Source: Sphingomonas sp. Leaf67
Lineage (GTDB): Bacteria; Pseudomonadota; Alphaproteobacteria; Sphingomonadales; Sphingomonadaceae
Length of the DNA stretch: 64,000 bases
Assembly: GCF_001421965.1 (NCBI RefSeq)
Contig: NZ_LMLP01000001.1
Coordinates: 924,711-988,710 of the forward strand
Direction of reading: 5' to 3'
Shown here: positions 16,183-25,397 of the stretch, piece after piece
How the letters are laid out: each line of letters opens with the position of its first letter
Numbering within the stretch: the stretch's first letter is position 1
The notes under the pieces: generated by a model
The model's input: only the letters and a program-made list of their open reading frames with translations
Databases searched by the model: none
What the model was told of the DNA's origin: nothing
Made by a program: the position numbers and the translations under genes

Positions 16183-17559
16183 CTATCGTAGGGCCGCGCG
16201 AACCTCGGCCATGTCCGCTACCTGATCCAGCGTCCGCGTGAGCCGCTCAATCAATGCAGCCATATCGGTTTCATCGCAACTGATCGCGGGTGCCAGACCG
16301 ATCGTGCCGTCGGCGAAGGCGCGAAAGATGATGCCGTTGGCATAGCCGGTCCGCGCCAGCTTGTCGGGCAGGCCGACCGCCGGGTCGAACCGGGCCTTGC
16401 TCACCTTGTCCGCCACCAGTTCGATGCCGGCCAGCATCCCCGCCTGACGGACGTCGCCGACCAGCGGATGATCGGTGATCGCCGCCAGCCCGGCGGCCAG
16501 TTGCGGCGCACGGGCGATCCCGTTGGCAAGGATGCCGCCCTCGTAGAGATCCAGCACCGCCAGCGCGACGGCAGCCGATACCGGATGCCCCGAATAGGTC
16601 GCACCATGTCCGACCGGCAGGTGATTGTCGGGACCATCGGCGATGCCGGCATAGATCTCGTCGGTCATCAGCACCGCGCCCATCGGCGCGTAGCCGGCGG
16701 TCAGCCCCTTGGCGAGTGTCATCAGGTCGGGGGTCACGCCCTCGGTTTCGCAGGCGAACATCGGCCCGGTACGGCCGAAACCGGTGATGACCTCATCGGC
16801 GACCAGCAGGATGCCGAGTTCGGTGCAGGTCGCGCGAATCGCCTTCAGCCAACCCTTGGGCGGGATGATCACCCCGGCCGACCCCTGCACCGGTTCGGCG
16901 AAGAAGGCCGCGACGTTGTCGGCACCGAGTTCGGCGACCTTCGCCTTCAGCGCGGCGACGCTGGCGTCGATCACCGCCTGCGGTTCGCTGCCGACCGCGT
17001 GGCGATAGGGATAGGGTGCCGGGATATGATGCTGCCAGTCGTGCGGCAGGTCGAACAGCCGGTGGAACGCGGGCAGGCCGGTGATCCCCGCCCCGTTCGA
17101 CGACGATCCGTGATAGCCCTTGTCGAGCGCGATCACCTGTTTCTTGGTCGGGCGGCCCTTGGCATTCCAGTAGTTGACGATGAAGCGCAGCGCGGAATCG
17201 ACCGCATCCGATCCGCCGAGCGAGAAATAGACTCGCTCCAGCCCCGGCGGCGACAGCTCGGCCAGCCGCTCGGCCAGCCGGATCGCCGGTTCGCTGGCGA
17301 AGGAGAAATAGCCGGTGGCATAGGGCAGCCGTCGCATCTGCTCCGCCGCCGCCTCGACGACGCTTTCATGACCATAGCCGATATTGACGCACCAAAGGCC
17401 GGCAAACGCGTCGAGCAGCCGGTTGCCGTCGCCATCGGTCAGGTACATGCCCTGCCCGCTGGTCAACACGGTCGCGCCCCGCGCCTCGTGCCCGCGCCAT
17501 GCGGTGACCGGATGGATGAGGTGGCGGCGGTCGGCCTCGATCAGCGAATTGGAAAACAT
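16183..17559 (-). CDS. Class III aminotransferase (omega-amino acid type)
   Basis: This 458-residue PLP enzyme is of fold type I, class III. The cofactor Asp lies in LLVADEVITGFGRTG (D255), and the Schiff-base Lys is K284 in TLAKGLTAGYAPMG. The family transfers terminal or beta/gamma amino groups, usually to pyruvate or 2-oxoglutarate, as in beta-alanine, GABA or putrescine breakdown. Together with the succinate-semialdehyde-type dehydrogenase nearby, an omega-amine or GABA-like substrate is plausible. An Lrp-like dyad lies 110 bp upstream of the start. Confidence 0.88.
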   Translation of the reverse strand: MFSNSLIEADRRHLIHPVTAWRGHEARGATVLTSGQGMYLTDGDGNRLLDAFAGLWCVNIGYGHESVVEAAAEQMRRLPYATGYFSFASEPAIRLAERLAELSPPGLERVYFSLGGSDAVDSALRFIVNYWNAKGRPTKKQVIALDKGYHGSSSNGAGITGLPAFHRLFDLPHDWQHHIPAPYPYRHAVGSEPQAVIDASVAALKAKVAELGADNVAAFFAEPVQGSAGVIIPPKGWLKAIRATCTELGILLVADEVITGFGRTGPMFACETEGVTPDLMTLAKGLTAGYAPMGAVLMTDEIYAGIADGPDNHLPVGHGATYSGHPVSAAVALAVLDLYEGGILANGIARAPQLAAGLAAITDHPLVGDVRQAGMLAGIELVADKVSKARFDPAVGLPDKLARTGYANGIIFRAFADGTIGLAPAISCDETDMAALIERLTRTLDQVADMAEVRAALR

Positions 17560-17668
17560 GGCTGGCCCTGTTGTCTGATGATGGGGCCAGTGTAGGGGCG
17601 GACGACGATGGCGGGAGCGATCCCGCGCGCCGTGCGACGCCGCCAAGCTGCCGAACTTCGCAGGCGTG

Positions 17669-17683
17669 CGGCAGATTATGCCG
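17669..17683. promoter_or_regulatory. Lrp-type operator candidate upstream of the aminotransferase
   Basis: CGGCAGATTATGCCG is a 15-bp dyad with an AT core. It matches the classical Lrp consensus YAGHAWATTWTDCTR at all but three positions. The 14-mer cagattatgccgtg recurs exactly upstream of the PuuB-like oxidase. Confidence 0.55.
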
Positions 17684-17757
17684 TGGGTCGCCTATCGTGA
17701 TTCCAGCCAGAGCAGAATCTTTGCCAGGGCCGCGCGCTCGGCCCCGCCTTGACCGTA

Positions 17758-17835
17758 CCCCCGCGCAGGCGGGGGCCCAGGGTGCCGGGCACAAACCGTT
17801 GTTCTGCTTGGCTCTGAAACCCGCCTGCGCGGGGG
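17758..17835. repeat. Pair of inverted REP-like palindromes
   Basis: A palindromic unit cccccgcgcaggcggg is present at 17758-17773 and again in inverse orientation at 17820-17835. Each unit can form a short GC stem (cccccgc/gcggggg; cccgc/gcggg). Two inverted units about 46 bp apart are the usual layout of bacterial REP/BIME elements. The pair lies just past the stop of the dehydrogenase gene and could also end transcription. Confidence 0.65.
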
Positions 17836-17874
17836 CACGGCGATTGTGCGGTTAAGCGCGAGACCGACGCCGGC

Positions 17875-18942
17875 TCAGCCAATCGCCGCGGCAATCGCCT
17901 TCCCGCACTGCTCGGTATTCGCCGACCCTTTCAGGTCGCGGGTCCGGCCGCTGTCGGTGGCCAGCACCGTTTCGATCGCCGTCACGATCGACTTCGCTGC
18001 GTCATGCTCGCCGAAATGATCGAGCATCATCGCCGCACACCAGATCTGCCCGACGGGATTGGCGATGCCCTGCCCCGCTATGTCAGGGGCCGAACCGTGC
18101 ACCGGTTCGAACAGCGACGGCACGCTGCGATCGGGGTTGATGTTGCCGCACGGCGCGATCCCGATCGTGCCGGTGCAGGCAGGACCAAGGTCGGACAGGA
18201 TGTCGCCGAACAGGTTGGACGCGACCACGACGTCGAAGCGATCGGGGTTCATGACGAACTGGGCCGCGAGGATGTCGATATGATATTTGTCGGTGCGGAT
18301 GTCGGGGTAGCGCGCGGCCATTTCAGCGACGCGGCTGTCCCACCACGGCATGGTGATGGCGATGCCGTTCGACTTGGTCGCCGACGTCACATGCTTGGCC
18401 GGACGCTTCTGCGCGAGGTCGAAGGCGTAGCGCAGGATTCGGTCGGTGCCGATGCGGGTCATCACCGTTTCCTGCAACACGACCTCGCGATCGGTACCGG
18501 GAAAGGCGGTGCCGCCGATCGCCGAATATTCGCCCTCGGTATTCTCGCGGACGATCATCATGTCGATGTCGCCCGGTTTGCGGCCGGCCAGCGGGCACGG
18601 CACGCCCGGCATCAGCCGCGCCGGGCGCAGATTGACATATTGATCGTATTCGCGCCGGAACTGGATCAGCGAATCCCATAGCGAGATGTGATCGGGCACG
18701 GTGTCGGGCCAGCCGACCGCGCCGAAGAAGATCGCATCGACATCGCCGATCCGCGCCTTCCAGTCTTCGGGCATCATCCGGCCGTGGCGGACATAATAAT
18801 CGCAACTCGCGAAATCATGCCATTGTTGCTCGACCGTGAAGCCATGGGCCTCCGCCGCCGCTTCCAGCACGCGGATGCCTTCGGGAATTACTTCCTTGCC
18901 GATCCCGTCTCCGGGAATGACCGCAATCCGATAGTTGTTCAC
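17875..18942 (-). CDS. Tartrate dehydrogenase-like NAD-dependent hydroxyacid dehydrogenase
   Basis: This 355-residue member of the isocitrate/isopropylmalate dehydrogenase family is closest by eye to tartrate dehydrogenase/decarboxylase and D-malate dehydrogenase (TtuC/DmlA). It has an early IPGDGIGKEVIPEG loop, MIVRENTEGEYSAIGG (substrate and metal binding), and LFEPVHGSAPDIAGQGIANP (coenzyme loop). It oxidises and often decarboxylates a 2-hydroxy-dicarboxylic acid. The GTG start at 18942 overlaps the stop of the aldehyde dehydrogenase (GTGA), so the two are coupled. The real substrate is unknown. Confidence 0.85.
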   Translation of the reverse strand: MNNYRIAVIPGDGIGKEVIPEGIRVLEAAAEAHGFTVEQQWHDFASCDYYVRHGRMMPEDWKARIGDVDAIFFGAVGWPDTVPDHISLWDSLIQFRREYDQYVNLRPARLMPGVPCPLAGRKPGDIDMMIVRENTEGEYSAIGGTAFPGTDREVVLQETVMTRIGTDRILRYAFDLAQKRPAKHVTSATKSNGIAITMPWWDSRVAEMAARYPDIRTDKYHIDILAAQFVMNPDRFDVVVASNLFGDILSDLGPACTGTIGIAPCGNINPDRSVPSLFEPVHGSAPDIAGQGIANPVGQIWCAAMMLDHFGEHDAAKSIVTAIETVLATDSGRTRDLKGSANTEQCGKAIAAAIG

Positions 18943-20411
18943 AGGCCCTTCAATCCCCCCCAATGGAACGCTTTCGTTTCCAGATATTCATCAATGCCTT
19001 CGCGGCCGCCCTCGCGGCCCAGGCCCGATGCCTTGATCCCGCCGAACGGCGACATCTCCATCGCGATGCTGCCGGTGTTCAGCCCGACCATGCCGAACTC
19101 CAGCGCCTCGCCGACGCGCCATGCGCGGTGCAGGTCCTCGGTATAGAAATAGCTGGCGAGACCGAACGGCGTGGCATTGGCAAGGTCGATCGCCTCCTGC
19201 TCGGCCGAAAAGCGAAAAATCGGCGCGACCGGGCCAAAGGTTTCCTCCGACGCCAGCCGCATGTCGGCGGTGGCCCCGGTCAGCACCACCGGCCGGGCAA
19301 AGCGTTCATTCTCCGCGACGCCCTCGGGCGCGGCGGCGATCTTCGCGCCCTTCGCCAGCGCGTCGGACAGGTGATCGGCGACCTTCTGCGTCGCGGCGGC
19401 GTTGATGAGCGGGCCGATCGTGACCCCCTCCGCCCGGCCGTCGCCGACCCGCAGCGCCCGAACCGCCTCGCCCAGTTTCTCGACGAAGCGGTCGTGGATG
19501 CCGTCCTGCACCAGAATGCGGTTGGCGCAGACGCAGGTCTGGCCGGCATTGCGGAATTTCGACGCCATCGCGCCGGCGACGGCGGTGTCGAGATCGGCAT
19601 CGTCGAACACGATGAACGGCGCGTTGCCGCCGAGTTCGAGGCTCAACCGCTTCAGCGTATCGGCCGACTGCTGCATCAGCAGCGATCCGACCCGCGTCGA
19701 TCCGGTGAACGACAATTTGCGCACTACCGGCGATGCGGTCAGCGTCGCGCCGATCGCCTGCGGCAGGCCGGTGACCATGTTGACGACGCCCGCCGGCATC
19801 CCCGCCCGTTCGGCCAGCCTGCACAGCGCGAGCGCGGTATAGGGGGTCAGCTCGGACGGCTTGATGACGACGGTGCAGCCCGCCGCCAGCGCCGGCGCGA
19901 CCTTGCGCGTGATCATCGCCGCCGGGAAATTCCATGGCGTGATCGCCGCACAGACGCCGACCGGCTCGCGCGTGGCGAGGATGCGGCGGTCGCTGGTCGG
20001 GGCCGGAATGGTGTGCCCGGAAATCCGCCGCCCCTCGCCCGCGAACCATTTCACGAACGACGCGGCATAGGCGATCTCGCCCTTCGATTCGGCCAGCGGC
20101 TTGCCCTGTTCGGCGGTCATGATCGCCGCCAGCGTGTCGGCATGGTCGAGGATCAGCGCGTGCCAGCGTTCCAGCAACGTCGCGCGATCATCGGCGGTCC
20201 GCCGCTTCCACGCCGGCAAGGCGGCCGCTGCGGCGGCGATCGCCGCCTCGGTATCGGCCGCCCCACCCGCGGGGATCGTGCCGACCACGTCGCCGGTCGC
20301 CGGGTCGGTCACGTCGAGCGTGGCCCCGTCCTGTGCCGCGACCCATTCGCCGCCGATCAGCATCGATTCGATCAGCAGCCCGGTGCCGCGCAGGTCGTCG
20401 TTGCTCAGCAC
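18939..20411 (-). CDS. gabD: NAD(P)-dependent succinate-semialdehyde dehydrogenase
   Basis: This is a 490-residue aldehyde dehydrogenase. Motifs include the oxyanion Asn segment ITPWNFPAAMI, the glycine motif FTGSTRVGS, the general base Glu in LELGGNAPFIVFDDADLD, and the catalytic Cys in NAGQTCVCANR. Overall sequence and length fit the GabD subfamily, which oxidises succinate semialdehyde to succinate in GABA breakdown. The start is placed at the GTG at 20411, which overlaps the end of the GNAT gene by seven bases. A longer open frame upstream lies inside that gene and is ignored. Confidence 0.85.
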   Translation of the reverse strand: MLSNDDLRGTGLLIESMLIGGEWVAAQDGATLDVTDPATGDVVGTIPAGGAADTEAAIAAAAAALPAWKRRTADDRATLLERWHALILDHADTLAAIMTAEQGKPLAESKGEIAYAASFVKWFAGEGRRISGHTIPAPTSDRRILATREPVGVCAAITPWNFPAAMITRKVAPALAAGCTVVIKPSELTPYTALALCRLAERAGMPAGVVNMVTGLPQAIGATLTASPVVRKLSFTGSTRVGSLLMQQSADTLKRLSLELGGNAPFIVFDDADLDTAVAGAMASKFRNAGQTCVCANRILVQDGIHDRFVEKLGEAVRALRVGDGRAEGVTIGPLINAAATQKVADHLSDALAKGAKIAAAPEGVAENERFARPVVLTGATADMRLASEETFGPVAPIFRFSAEQEAIDLANATPFGLASYFYTEDLHRAWRVGEALEFGMVGLNTGSIAMEMSPFGGIKASGLGREGGREGIDEYLETKAFHWGGLKGL

Positions 20412-21313
20412 AGCGCCTGGCTCACGATCGCGAACGCCGTCGCCGGGGCGGTCGCCGGCGGCTCCGCGCCCTTGACCATCGTCACGACCCGTCCGACCCG
20501 TACCAGTCCCAGTTCCTCCAGCCATGGTCCCAACCCGCTATTGCCGTGAATGTCGAGCCGGATGAACTCACCACTGCGCGAGCCGATCCACTGCGCGATC
20601 AGCGCCTGCGCGCGGGTCCGGTCGGGGGCGATGACCGGACCAACCACATACCCGCGCCCGAACCGGCGGAACAGCGCGACGCCGGTCACCTCGTCCCCGT
20701 GGGTCAGCACCACGCCATGCGCCTTTTCGCGCAGCACCGTCATCACCGTCGGGCGGTCGAGACCGCTGGCGGCGCGCACCAGCGCATCGACCAGTGTGCC
20801 GTCGCGCTCCCCCATCGGCCGGATGCGCTCGCCGGCCGCCAGCGGCACCAACGGTGCCTGGAACGCCGCGCCTTGATGCTGCAGGATTTCGCCGATCCCG
20901 GTGAAGCCCAGCTTGCGATAGAGCGGCAGCCCGTCCTCGGTCGCGTTCAGCTGGATCGAACCATCGGGGCCGATCGCATCGGCGATCTGGTCCAGCACCG
21001 CTTCCATCACGATCCGACCGATGCCCGCACCGCGATGCCGCCGCGACACGATGACCATGCCAAGCGTGACGATGGCAGGGCCAGCGCGCCACCACATGGT
21101 CGTGCCGACGATTTCGCCGTTCAGTTCGGCGACGGTACCGGTGCCGACCGTCAGCATGTCCGACAGGTCCTCGGCCCGGTGCGGCCATTGCTCCGCCTTC
21201 GACAGGGCATGTACCCCGGCGATATCATCCTGGGTCATCGGCCGCAGGCGCATCGTCCGGTTTTCGGCGGGCGGGGGATCGGCACTCGTCTGCATCGTTT
21301 CGCGTTCCATCAT
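20405..21313 (-). CDS. GNAT-family N-acetyltransferase (Acetyltransf_18 type)
   Basis: This protein of about 302 residues has an N-terminal GNAT domain (acetyl-CoA loop VSRRHRGAGIGRIVMEAVLD) and a second half resembling the YitH-like Acetyltransf_18 fold (FGRGYVVGPVIAPDR). It probably acetylates an amine or amino acid, but the substrate is unknown. Three in-frame ATGs (21313, 21310, 21295) are possible starts; the first is used because GAGGA lies just upstream. It is first in the GNAT-gabD-dehydrogenase operon and diverges from the PuuB-like oxidase. Confidence 0.78.
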   Translation of the reverse strand: MMERETMQTSADPPPAENRTMRLRPMTQDDIAGVHALSKAEQWPHRAEDLSDMLTVGTGTVAELNGEIVGTTMWWRAGPAIVTLGMVIVSRRHRGAGIGRIVMEAVLDQIADAIGPDGSIQLNATEDGLPLYRKLGFTGIGEILQHQGAAFQAPLVPLAAGERIRPMGERDGTLVDALVRAASGLDRPTVMTVLREKAHGVVLTHGDEVTGVALFRRFGRGYVVGPVIAPDRTRAQALIAQWIGSRSGEFIRLDIHGNSGLGPWLEELGLVRVGRVVTMVKGAEPPATAPATAFAIVSQALC

Positions 21314-21525
21314 GTCCTCGACCCATGGTGTAACCGGCCGAAGGGCGCAGGAGGTGCCGCGCCGCGCCGCAACCGGCATGGTATCGCGCATAAATCGGCC
21401 GTCGACCGGAATATCCTGCCGCCGGGACCCAGACCACCGTCCGTCCCTACCCAGCGAACGACGATGGTCGAACCCGATGGAAATACAGGGCGGGCGGTAC
21501 GCTGTGCGGTGGCCGGGGCAGCGAT

Positions 21526-21539
21526 CGGCACATATGCCC
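21526..21539. promoter_or_regulatory. Weaker Lrp-type dyad
   Basis: CGGCACATATGCCC has GGCA/TGCC arms with a four-base AT spacer, one base shorter than the other copies. It lies 43 bp from the stronger site in the same divergent region. Confidence 0.35.
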
Positions 21540-21581
21540 TGTCGTCCGACCAACTAAGGTGTAACGATGCCGGTACGGTTG

Positions 21582-21596
21582 GAGCAGATTATGCCG
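21582..21596. promoter_or_regulatory. Lrp-type operator candidate upstream of the PuuB-like oxidase
   Basis: GAGCAGATTATGCCG lies 41 bp upstream of the oxidase ATG. Its core cagattatgccgtg is identical to the site upstream of the aminotransferase, and it fits the Lrp consensus at most positions. Confidence 0.5.
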
Positions 21597-21637
21597 TGCC
21601 GAAGCAGCATCGCTTCGATGGGGGACGCGGACACGCG

Positions 21638-22918
21638 ATGAAGCTGGAATCCTATTGGCTGGACAGCGGCGAACGCTTTGCAGGGGCCGAACATGGCCCG
21701 GTGCCGGTGCGCGCGTCGGTGGTGGTCGTGGGCGGCGGCTTCACCGGTCTTGCTGCGGCACGCAAGCTGGCGATGGCCGGTGCCGACGTCGTGGTGGTCG
21801 AGGCCGGGCGCATCGCGGGTGAGGCATCGGGGCGCAATGGCGGCCAGTGCAACAACGGTATCGCCGGCGACTTCGCCGCGCTGACCAGCCGGTTCGGGAT
21901 CGATCGCGCGACCGCGATCTATCGCGCGTTCGACACCGGCGTCGACCGGGTCGAGGCGATCGTCGCCGAAGAGGGCATCGCCTGCGACTTCGCGCGCAAC
22001 GGCAAGCTGAAGCTGGCCGACAAGCCCGAACATGCCGCCAAGCTCGCCCGGACCGCGGAACTGCTGTCGCAGACGGTCGAACCCGACATCCGCCTGATCG
22101 CCAAAGCCGACCTGCCCGACGAGATCGGGTCGGACGCGTTCTACGGCGGACTGTTGTTCCCGCGCAGCGCTTCGTTGCACATGGGCCGGTTCGCCGCCGG
22201 GCTTGCCGGTGCCGCCGTCCGTCACGGTGCGAAACTGTACGAGGATGCCGCGCTCACCGGCATGGAGCGGTTGTCCGGCGGTCGCCACCGACTGACGACA
22301 AAGCGCGGCGTGATCGAGGCCGATGCGGTGCTGCTGGCGACCGGTGCGTCGATGACCGGGCCGTTCCGCTGGCTGCGACGACGGATCGTGCCGATCGGCA
22401 GCTTCATCGTCGCCACCGAACCGCTGGGGCCGCTGGCGCATGAGATCATGCCGGGGCGGCGCAACGGCACGACCACACGCAACGTCGGCAATTATTTCCG
22501 CCTGACCGCCGATGACCGGCTGATCTTCGGCGGGCGCGCCCGCTTTGCGTTGTCCAGCCCGCGCAGCGACACGCGCAGCGGCGCGATCCTCGAAGCGGGA
22601 ATGCGCCGCATCTTTCCGCAGCTGGCCGACGTCCGCATCGCCCATACGTGGGGCGGGATCGTCGACCTGACTGCCGACCGGCTGCCGCGTGCCGGATCGC
22701 GCGACGGCATCTATTACGCCATGGGCTATAGCGGTCACGGCACGCAGATTTCGGTGGTGATGGGCGAGGCGATGGCGCGGATCATCGGCGGCGCGCCGGC
22801 AGTGGACGAAAACCCGTTCCACGCGATCGCATGGCCGGCGGTGCCGGGACATTTCGGCCCGCCATGGTTCCTGCCGGCGGTCGGTGCCTATTATCGTTAT
22901 CAGGACTGGCGGCATTGA
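21638..22918 (+). CDS. FAD-dependent oxidoreductase, PuuB/DAO type
   Basis: This 426-residue flavoenzyme of the DAO family resembles gamma-glutamylputrescine oxidase (PuuB). The N-terminal dinucleotide-binding motif is VVVVGGGFTGLAAARKLA (about residues 28-45), followed by GEASGRNGGQCN, the typical FAD-contact motif. The C terminus contains YYAMGYSGHGTQISVVMGE. The family oxidatively deaminates amines or N-methyl/secondary amines to an aldehyde, ammonia and H2O2. It is first in an operon with a peptide-type ABC importer: its TGA overlaps the TTG start of the binding protein. Confidence 0.85.
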   Translation: MKLESYWLDSGERFAGAEHGPVPVRASVVVVGGGFTGLAAARKLAMAGADVVVVEAGRIAGEASGRNGGQCNNGIAGDFAALTSRFGIDRATAIYRAFDTGVDRVEAIVAEEGIACDFARNGKLKLADKPEHAAKLARTAELLSQTVEPDIRLIAKADLPDEIGSDAFYGGLLFPRSASLHMGRFAAGLAGAAVRHGAKLYEDAALTGMERLSGGRHRLTTKRGVIEADAVLLATGASMTGPFRWLRRRIVPIGSFIVATEPLGPLAHEIMPGRRNGTTTRNVGNYFRLTADDRLIFGGRARFALSSPRSDTRSGAILEAGMRRIFPQLADVRIAHTWGGIVDLTADRLPRAGSRDGIYYAMGYSGHGTQISVVMGEAMARIIGGAPAVDENPFHAIAWPAVPGHFGPPWFLPAVGAYYRYQDWRH

Positions 22919-24441
22919 TCGGCCGGCGCGACGCGATCCGCCTGATCGGCGGCGGCGGGCTGTCGGTCGGGCTGGGTGCCTGCGGGTTCGAACCGGCGCG
23001 GCCCGAGCCGGTGGGTGGACGGTTGCGCGTCGCGGTGGCGGTCTCCTCGACCGCCGATACGATGGACCCGGCGCGGCAGACGGTCGTCACCGATTTCTGC
23101 CGCTGCGCGATGGTCTATGACGGGCTGACCACGCTCGACGACCGGTTCCGGCCGCAGCCGGCTTTGGCCGAGGCGATCGAGACCGCCGATGCGCGCGACT
23201 GGTCGATCCGGCTGCGCAAGGGCGTGCGGTTCCATGACGGATCGCCGTTGACCGTCGCCGACGTCGTCTATTCGCTGCGCCGCCATCTCGACCCGGCCGT
23301 CGGATCGAAGGCGAAGGTCTTCGCCGACCAGTTCGCTTCCGTTCGCGCCGATGGCCCCGACCGGGTGCGCATCGTGCTGAAAACGCCCAACGCCGACCTG
23401 CCGACGATCCTTGGCATTCAACAGTTCCAGATCATCCGCGACGGCACGCGCGATTTCAACCGTCCGATCGGCACCGGCCCGATGCGGATGGTCGAATATA
23501 TTCCGGGCGTCCGCTCGCTCGCCGCGCGGTTCGACGATTACTGGCGCGGCGCGGTGCGGCTGGGCGAATGCGAACTGTTCGCGATCGCCGACGACAGCGC
23601 GCGGATCAACGCGTTGCTGTCGGGCGATGTCGACCTGATCCATGCGATCAATCCGCGCATTGCCCGCCATCTGACCGGCGCAGGGTTCAAGCTGCTCGAA
23701 ACCAGATCGAGCGGCTATACCGACCTGATCGCGCGGCTGGACCGGGCACCGGGCAACCATCCCGATTTCGTCGAGGGTCTGAAACTGCTCCTCGACCGCG
23801 AAACGATGCGGACGGCGATCTTTCGGGGCTATGCGACGATCGCCAACGACCAGCCGATCGCGCCGACCAACCCCTATTACGACCCGAGTGTGCCGCAGCG
23901 GCCGTTCGATCCCGAACGCGCGCGCTTTCTGTTCCGGCGCGCCGGGCTGGCGGGCACGCGGGTGCCGATGGTCACCTCGACCGCCGCCGACAAGTCCGAC
24001 GACATGGCCGTCCTGATCCAGGATGCGGCGGCGCGTGCCGGCATCGGCTTCGACATTCGTCGCGTGCCGTCCGACGGCTATTGGACCAACAGCTGGATGA
24101 AAGTGCCGTTGGGGTTCGGCAACACCAACCCGCGCCCCACCGCCGACATCATCTTCACGCAATTCTTCGAATCCAACGCGCCTTGGAACGAGAGCGGGTG
24201 GAAGAACGGGCGGTTCGACCGGCTGCTGGTCGCGGCGCGCGGCGAAACCGACGAGGCCCGCCGCAAGTCGCTGTATGGCGAGATGCAGCATCTGGTCCAT
24301 GACCGTGCCGGCATCGGCATCCCGCTGTTCCTCAGCCTGCTCGACGCGCACAGCCCGCGCGTGAAGGGGCTGCGCCCGATGCCGCAGGGGGGATTGATGG
24401 GGTTCGATTTCGCCGCCCATGTCTGGCTGGAGGGCAAATGA
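22915..24441 (+). CDS. ABC importer substrate-binding protein (family 5, dipeptide/nickel type)
   Basis: This 508-residue SBP_bac_5 protein belongs to the family of periplasmic receptors for oligopeptides, opines and similar solutes. The N terminus LIGRRDAIRLIGGGGLSVGLGAC has a twin-arginine pair and a lipobox (GLGAC), so it is probably a lipoprotein, perhaps Tat-exported. The family signature is seen in the RPQPALAEAIETADA and LRKGVRFHDGSPLTVADVVYSL segments. The start is a TTG overlapping the oxidase stop (TTGA), with AGGA nine bases upstream. A longer frame upstream is not used. Confidence 0.87.
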   Translation: MIGRRDAIRLIGGGGLSVGLGACGFEPARPEPVGGRLRVAVAVSSTADTMDPARQTVVTDFCRCAMVYDGLTTLDDRFRPQPALAEAIETADARDWSIRLRKGVRFHDGSPLTVADVVYSLRRHLDPAVGSKAKVFADQFASVRADGPDRVRIVLKTPNADLPTILGIQQFQIIRDGTRDFNRPIGTGPMRMVEYIPGVRSLAARFDDYWRGAVRLGECELFAIADDSARINALLSGDVDLIHAINPRIARHLTGAGFKLLETRSSGYTDLIARLDRAPGNHPDFVEGLKLLLDRETMRTAIFRGYATIANDQPIAPTNPYYDPSVPQRPFDPERARFLFRRAGLAGTRVPMVTSTAADKSDDMAVLIQDAAARAGIGFDIRRVPSDGYWTNSWMKVPLGFGNTNPRPTADIIFTQFFESNAPWNESGWKNGRFDRLLVAARGETDEARRKSLYGEMQHLVHDRAGIGIPLFLSLLDAHSPRVKGLRPMPQGGLMGFDFAAHVWLEGK

Positions 24442-25397
24442 CGCTCTCGCCCCTCGCCTCGCTGATCGTGCGCCGGGTCGGCGCGTCGCTGGTCACGCTG
24501 CTGTTCGTGTCGCTGGCGGTGTTCGGCATCGCGCAGTTGATGGAGGGCGACGTGGCCGAGGCGATCCTCGGTCAAAGCGCCACGCCAGAGGCATTGGCGG
24601 GCCTGCGCGCAGCGATGCATCTCGATCAGCCGGCATGGGAACGCTATCTCGACTGGGCGACCGGCGTGCTGACCGGCGATCCGGGGCGCTCGCTCATCAC
24701 CGGGCTGCCGGTGTGGGAGATGATCGCCGCGCGGCTTGGCAATTCGCTGACGCTGGCCGGGCTGACCGCGTTGGTGTCGGTGCCGTTCGCGCTGCTGCTC
24801 GGTATCGTCGCGGCGGTGAAACGCGGCACGGCGTTCGACCGCGCGATCAGCATCGCGACGATCGGCATCGTCTCGGTACCCGAATTCCTGATCGCGACGC
24901 TGGCGGTGATGTTGTTCGCGGTGACGCTGCGCTGGCTGCCGGCGCTGTCGTCGACGCGCGACGTGCATTCGACATGGGATCTGGTCCGCGTCTTCGCCCT
25001 GCCGGTCTTCAGCCTTGCCTGTTTCGTCATGGCGCAGATGGTGCGGATGACGCGTGCGGCGGTGATCGACGCGCTCGACACCTCCTATGCGGAGGCGGCA
25101 CGGCTGAAGGGCTGCTCGCCCGCGCGCGTCGTGCTGCGCCATGCCCTGCCCAACGCCGTCGGGCCGATCGCCAATGCGATCGCGCTCAGCCTGTCGACCT
25201 TGCTGGGGGGCGTGATCGTGGTCGAGATCATCTTCAACTATCCGGGCGTCGCGCGGCTGATGGTCGATGCGGTCGCGACCCGCGACCTGCCGCTGGTGCA
25301 GACCATCGCGATCATCTTCTGCATCGCCTATCTGGTGCTGGTGACGGCGGCCGACGTCGTCGCGATCCTCGCCAATCCACGGTTGCGCCGCCGATGA
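24438..25397 (+). CDS. dppB: Peptide-type ABC importer permease (DppB-like)
   Basis: This 319-residue inner-membrane permease has six predicted helices and the N-terminal domain typical of DppB/OppB. The cytoplasmic coupling (EAA) loop is around EAARLKGCSPARVVLRHALPN. The ATG overlaps the binding-protein stop. It forms a heterodimeric channel with the next gene product. Confidence 0.92.
   Translation: MTLSPLASLIVRRVGASLVTLLFVSLAVFGIAQLMEGDVAEAILGQSATPEALAGLRAAMHLDQPAWERYLDWATGVLTGDPGRSLITGLPVWEMIAARLGNSLTLAGLTALVSVPFALLLGIVAAVKRGTAFDRAISIATIGIVSVPEFLIATLAVMLFAVTLRWLPALSSTRDVHSTWDLVRVFALPVFSLACFVMAQMVRMTRAAVIDALDTSYAEAARLKGCSPARVVLRHALPNAVGPIANAIALSLSTLLGGVIVVEIIFNYPGVARLMVDAVATRDLPLVQTIAIIFCIAYLVLVTAADVVAILANPRLRRR

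Larger units (their letters stand above)
17560..17874. other. Intergenic region with operator-like dyad and paired palindromes
   Basis: This 315-bp region lies between the aminotransferase start and the stop of the upstream dehydrogenase. It holds the Lrp-type dyad at 17669-17683 and the paired palindromic repeat at 17758-17835, each listed separately. No gene was seen in it. Confidence 0.6.
21314..21637. other. Divergent regulatory region, GNAT operon / PuuB-like operon
   Basis: This 324-bp divergent intergenic region contains two Lrp-type dyads (21526-21539 and 21582-21596), listed separately. No gene was seen in it. Confidence 0.55.

Noticed and set aside
20333..21637. N-terminal extension of the PuuB-like oxidase frame (open from 20333)
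   Set aside because: It would overlap the GNAT and gabD genes on the other strand. The family start at 21638 gives the usual N terminus just before the FAD motif.
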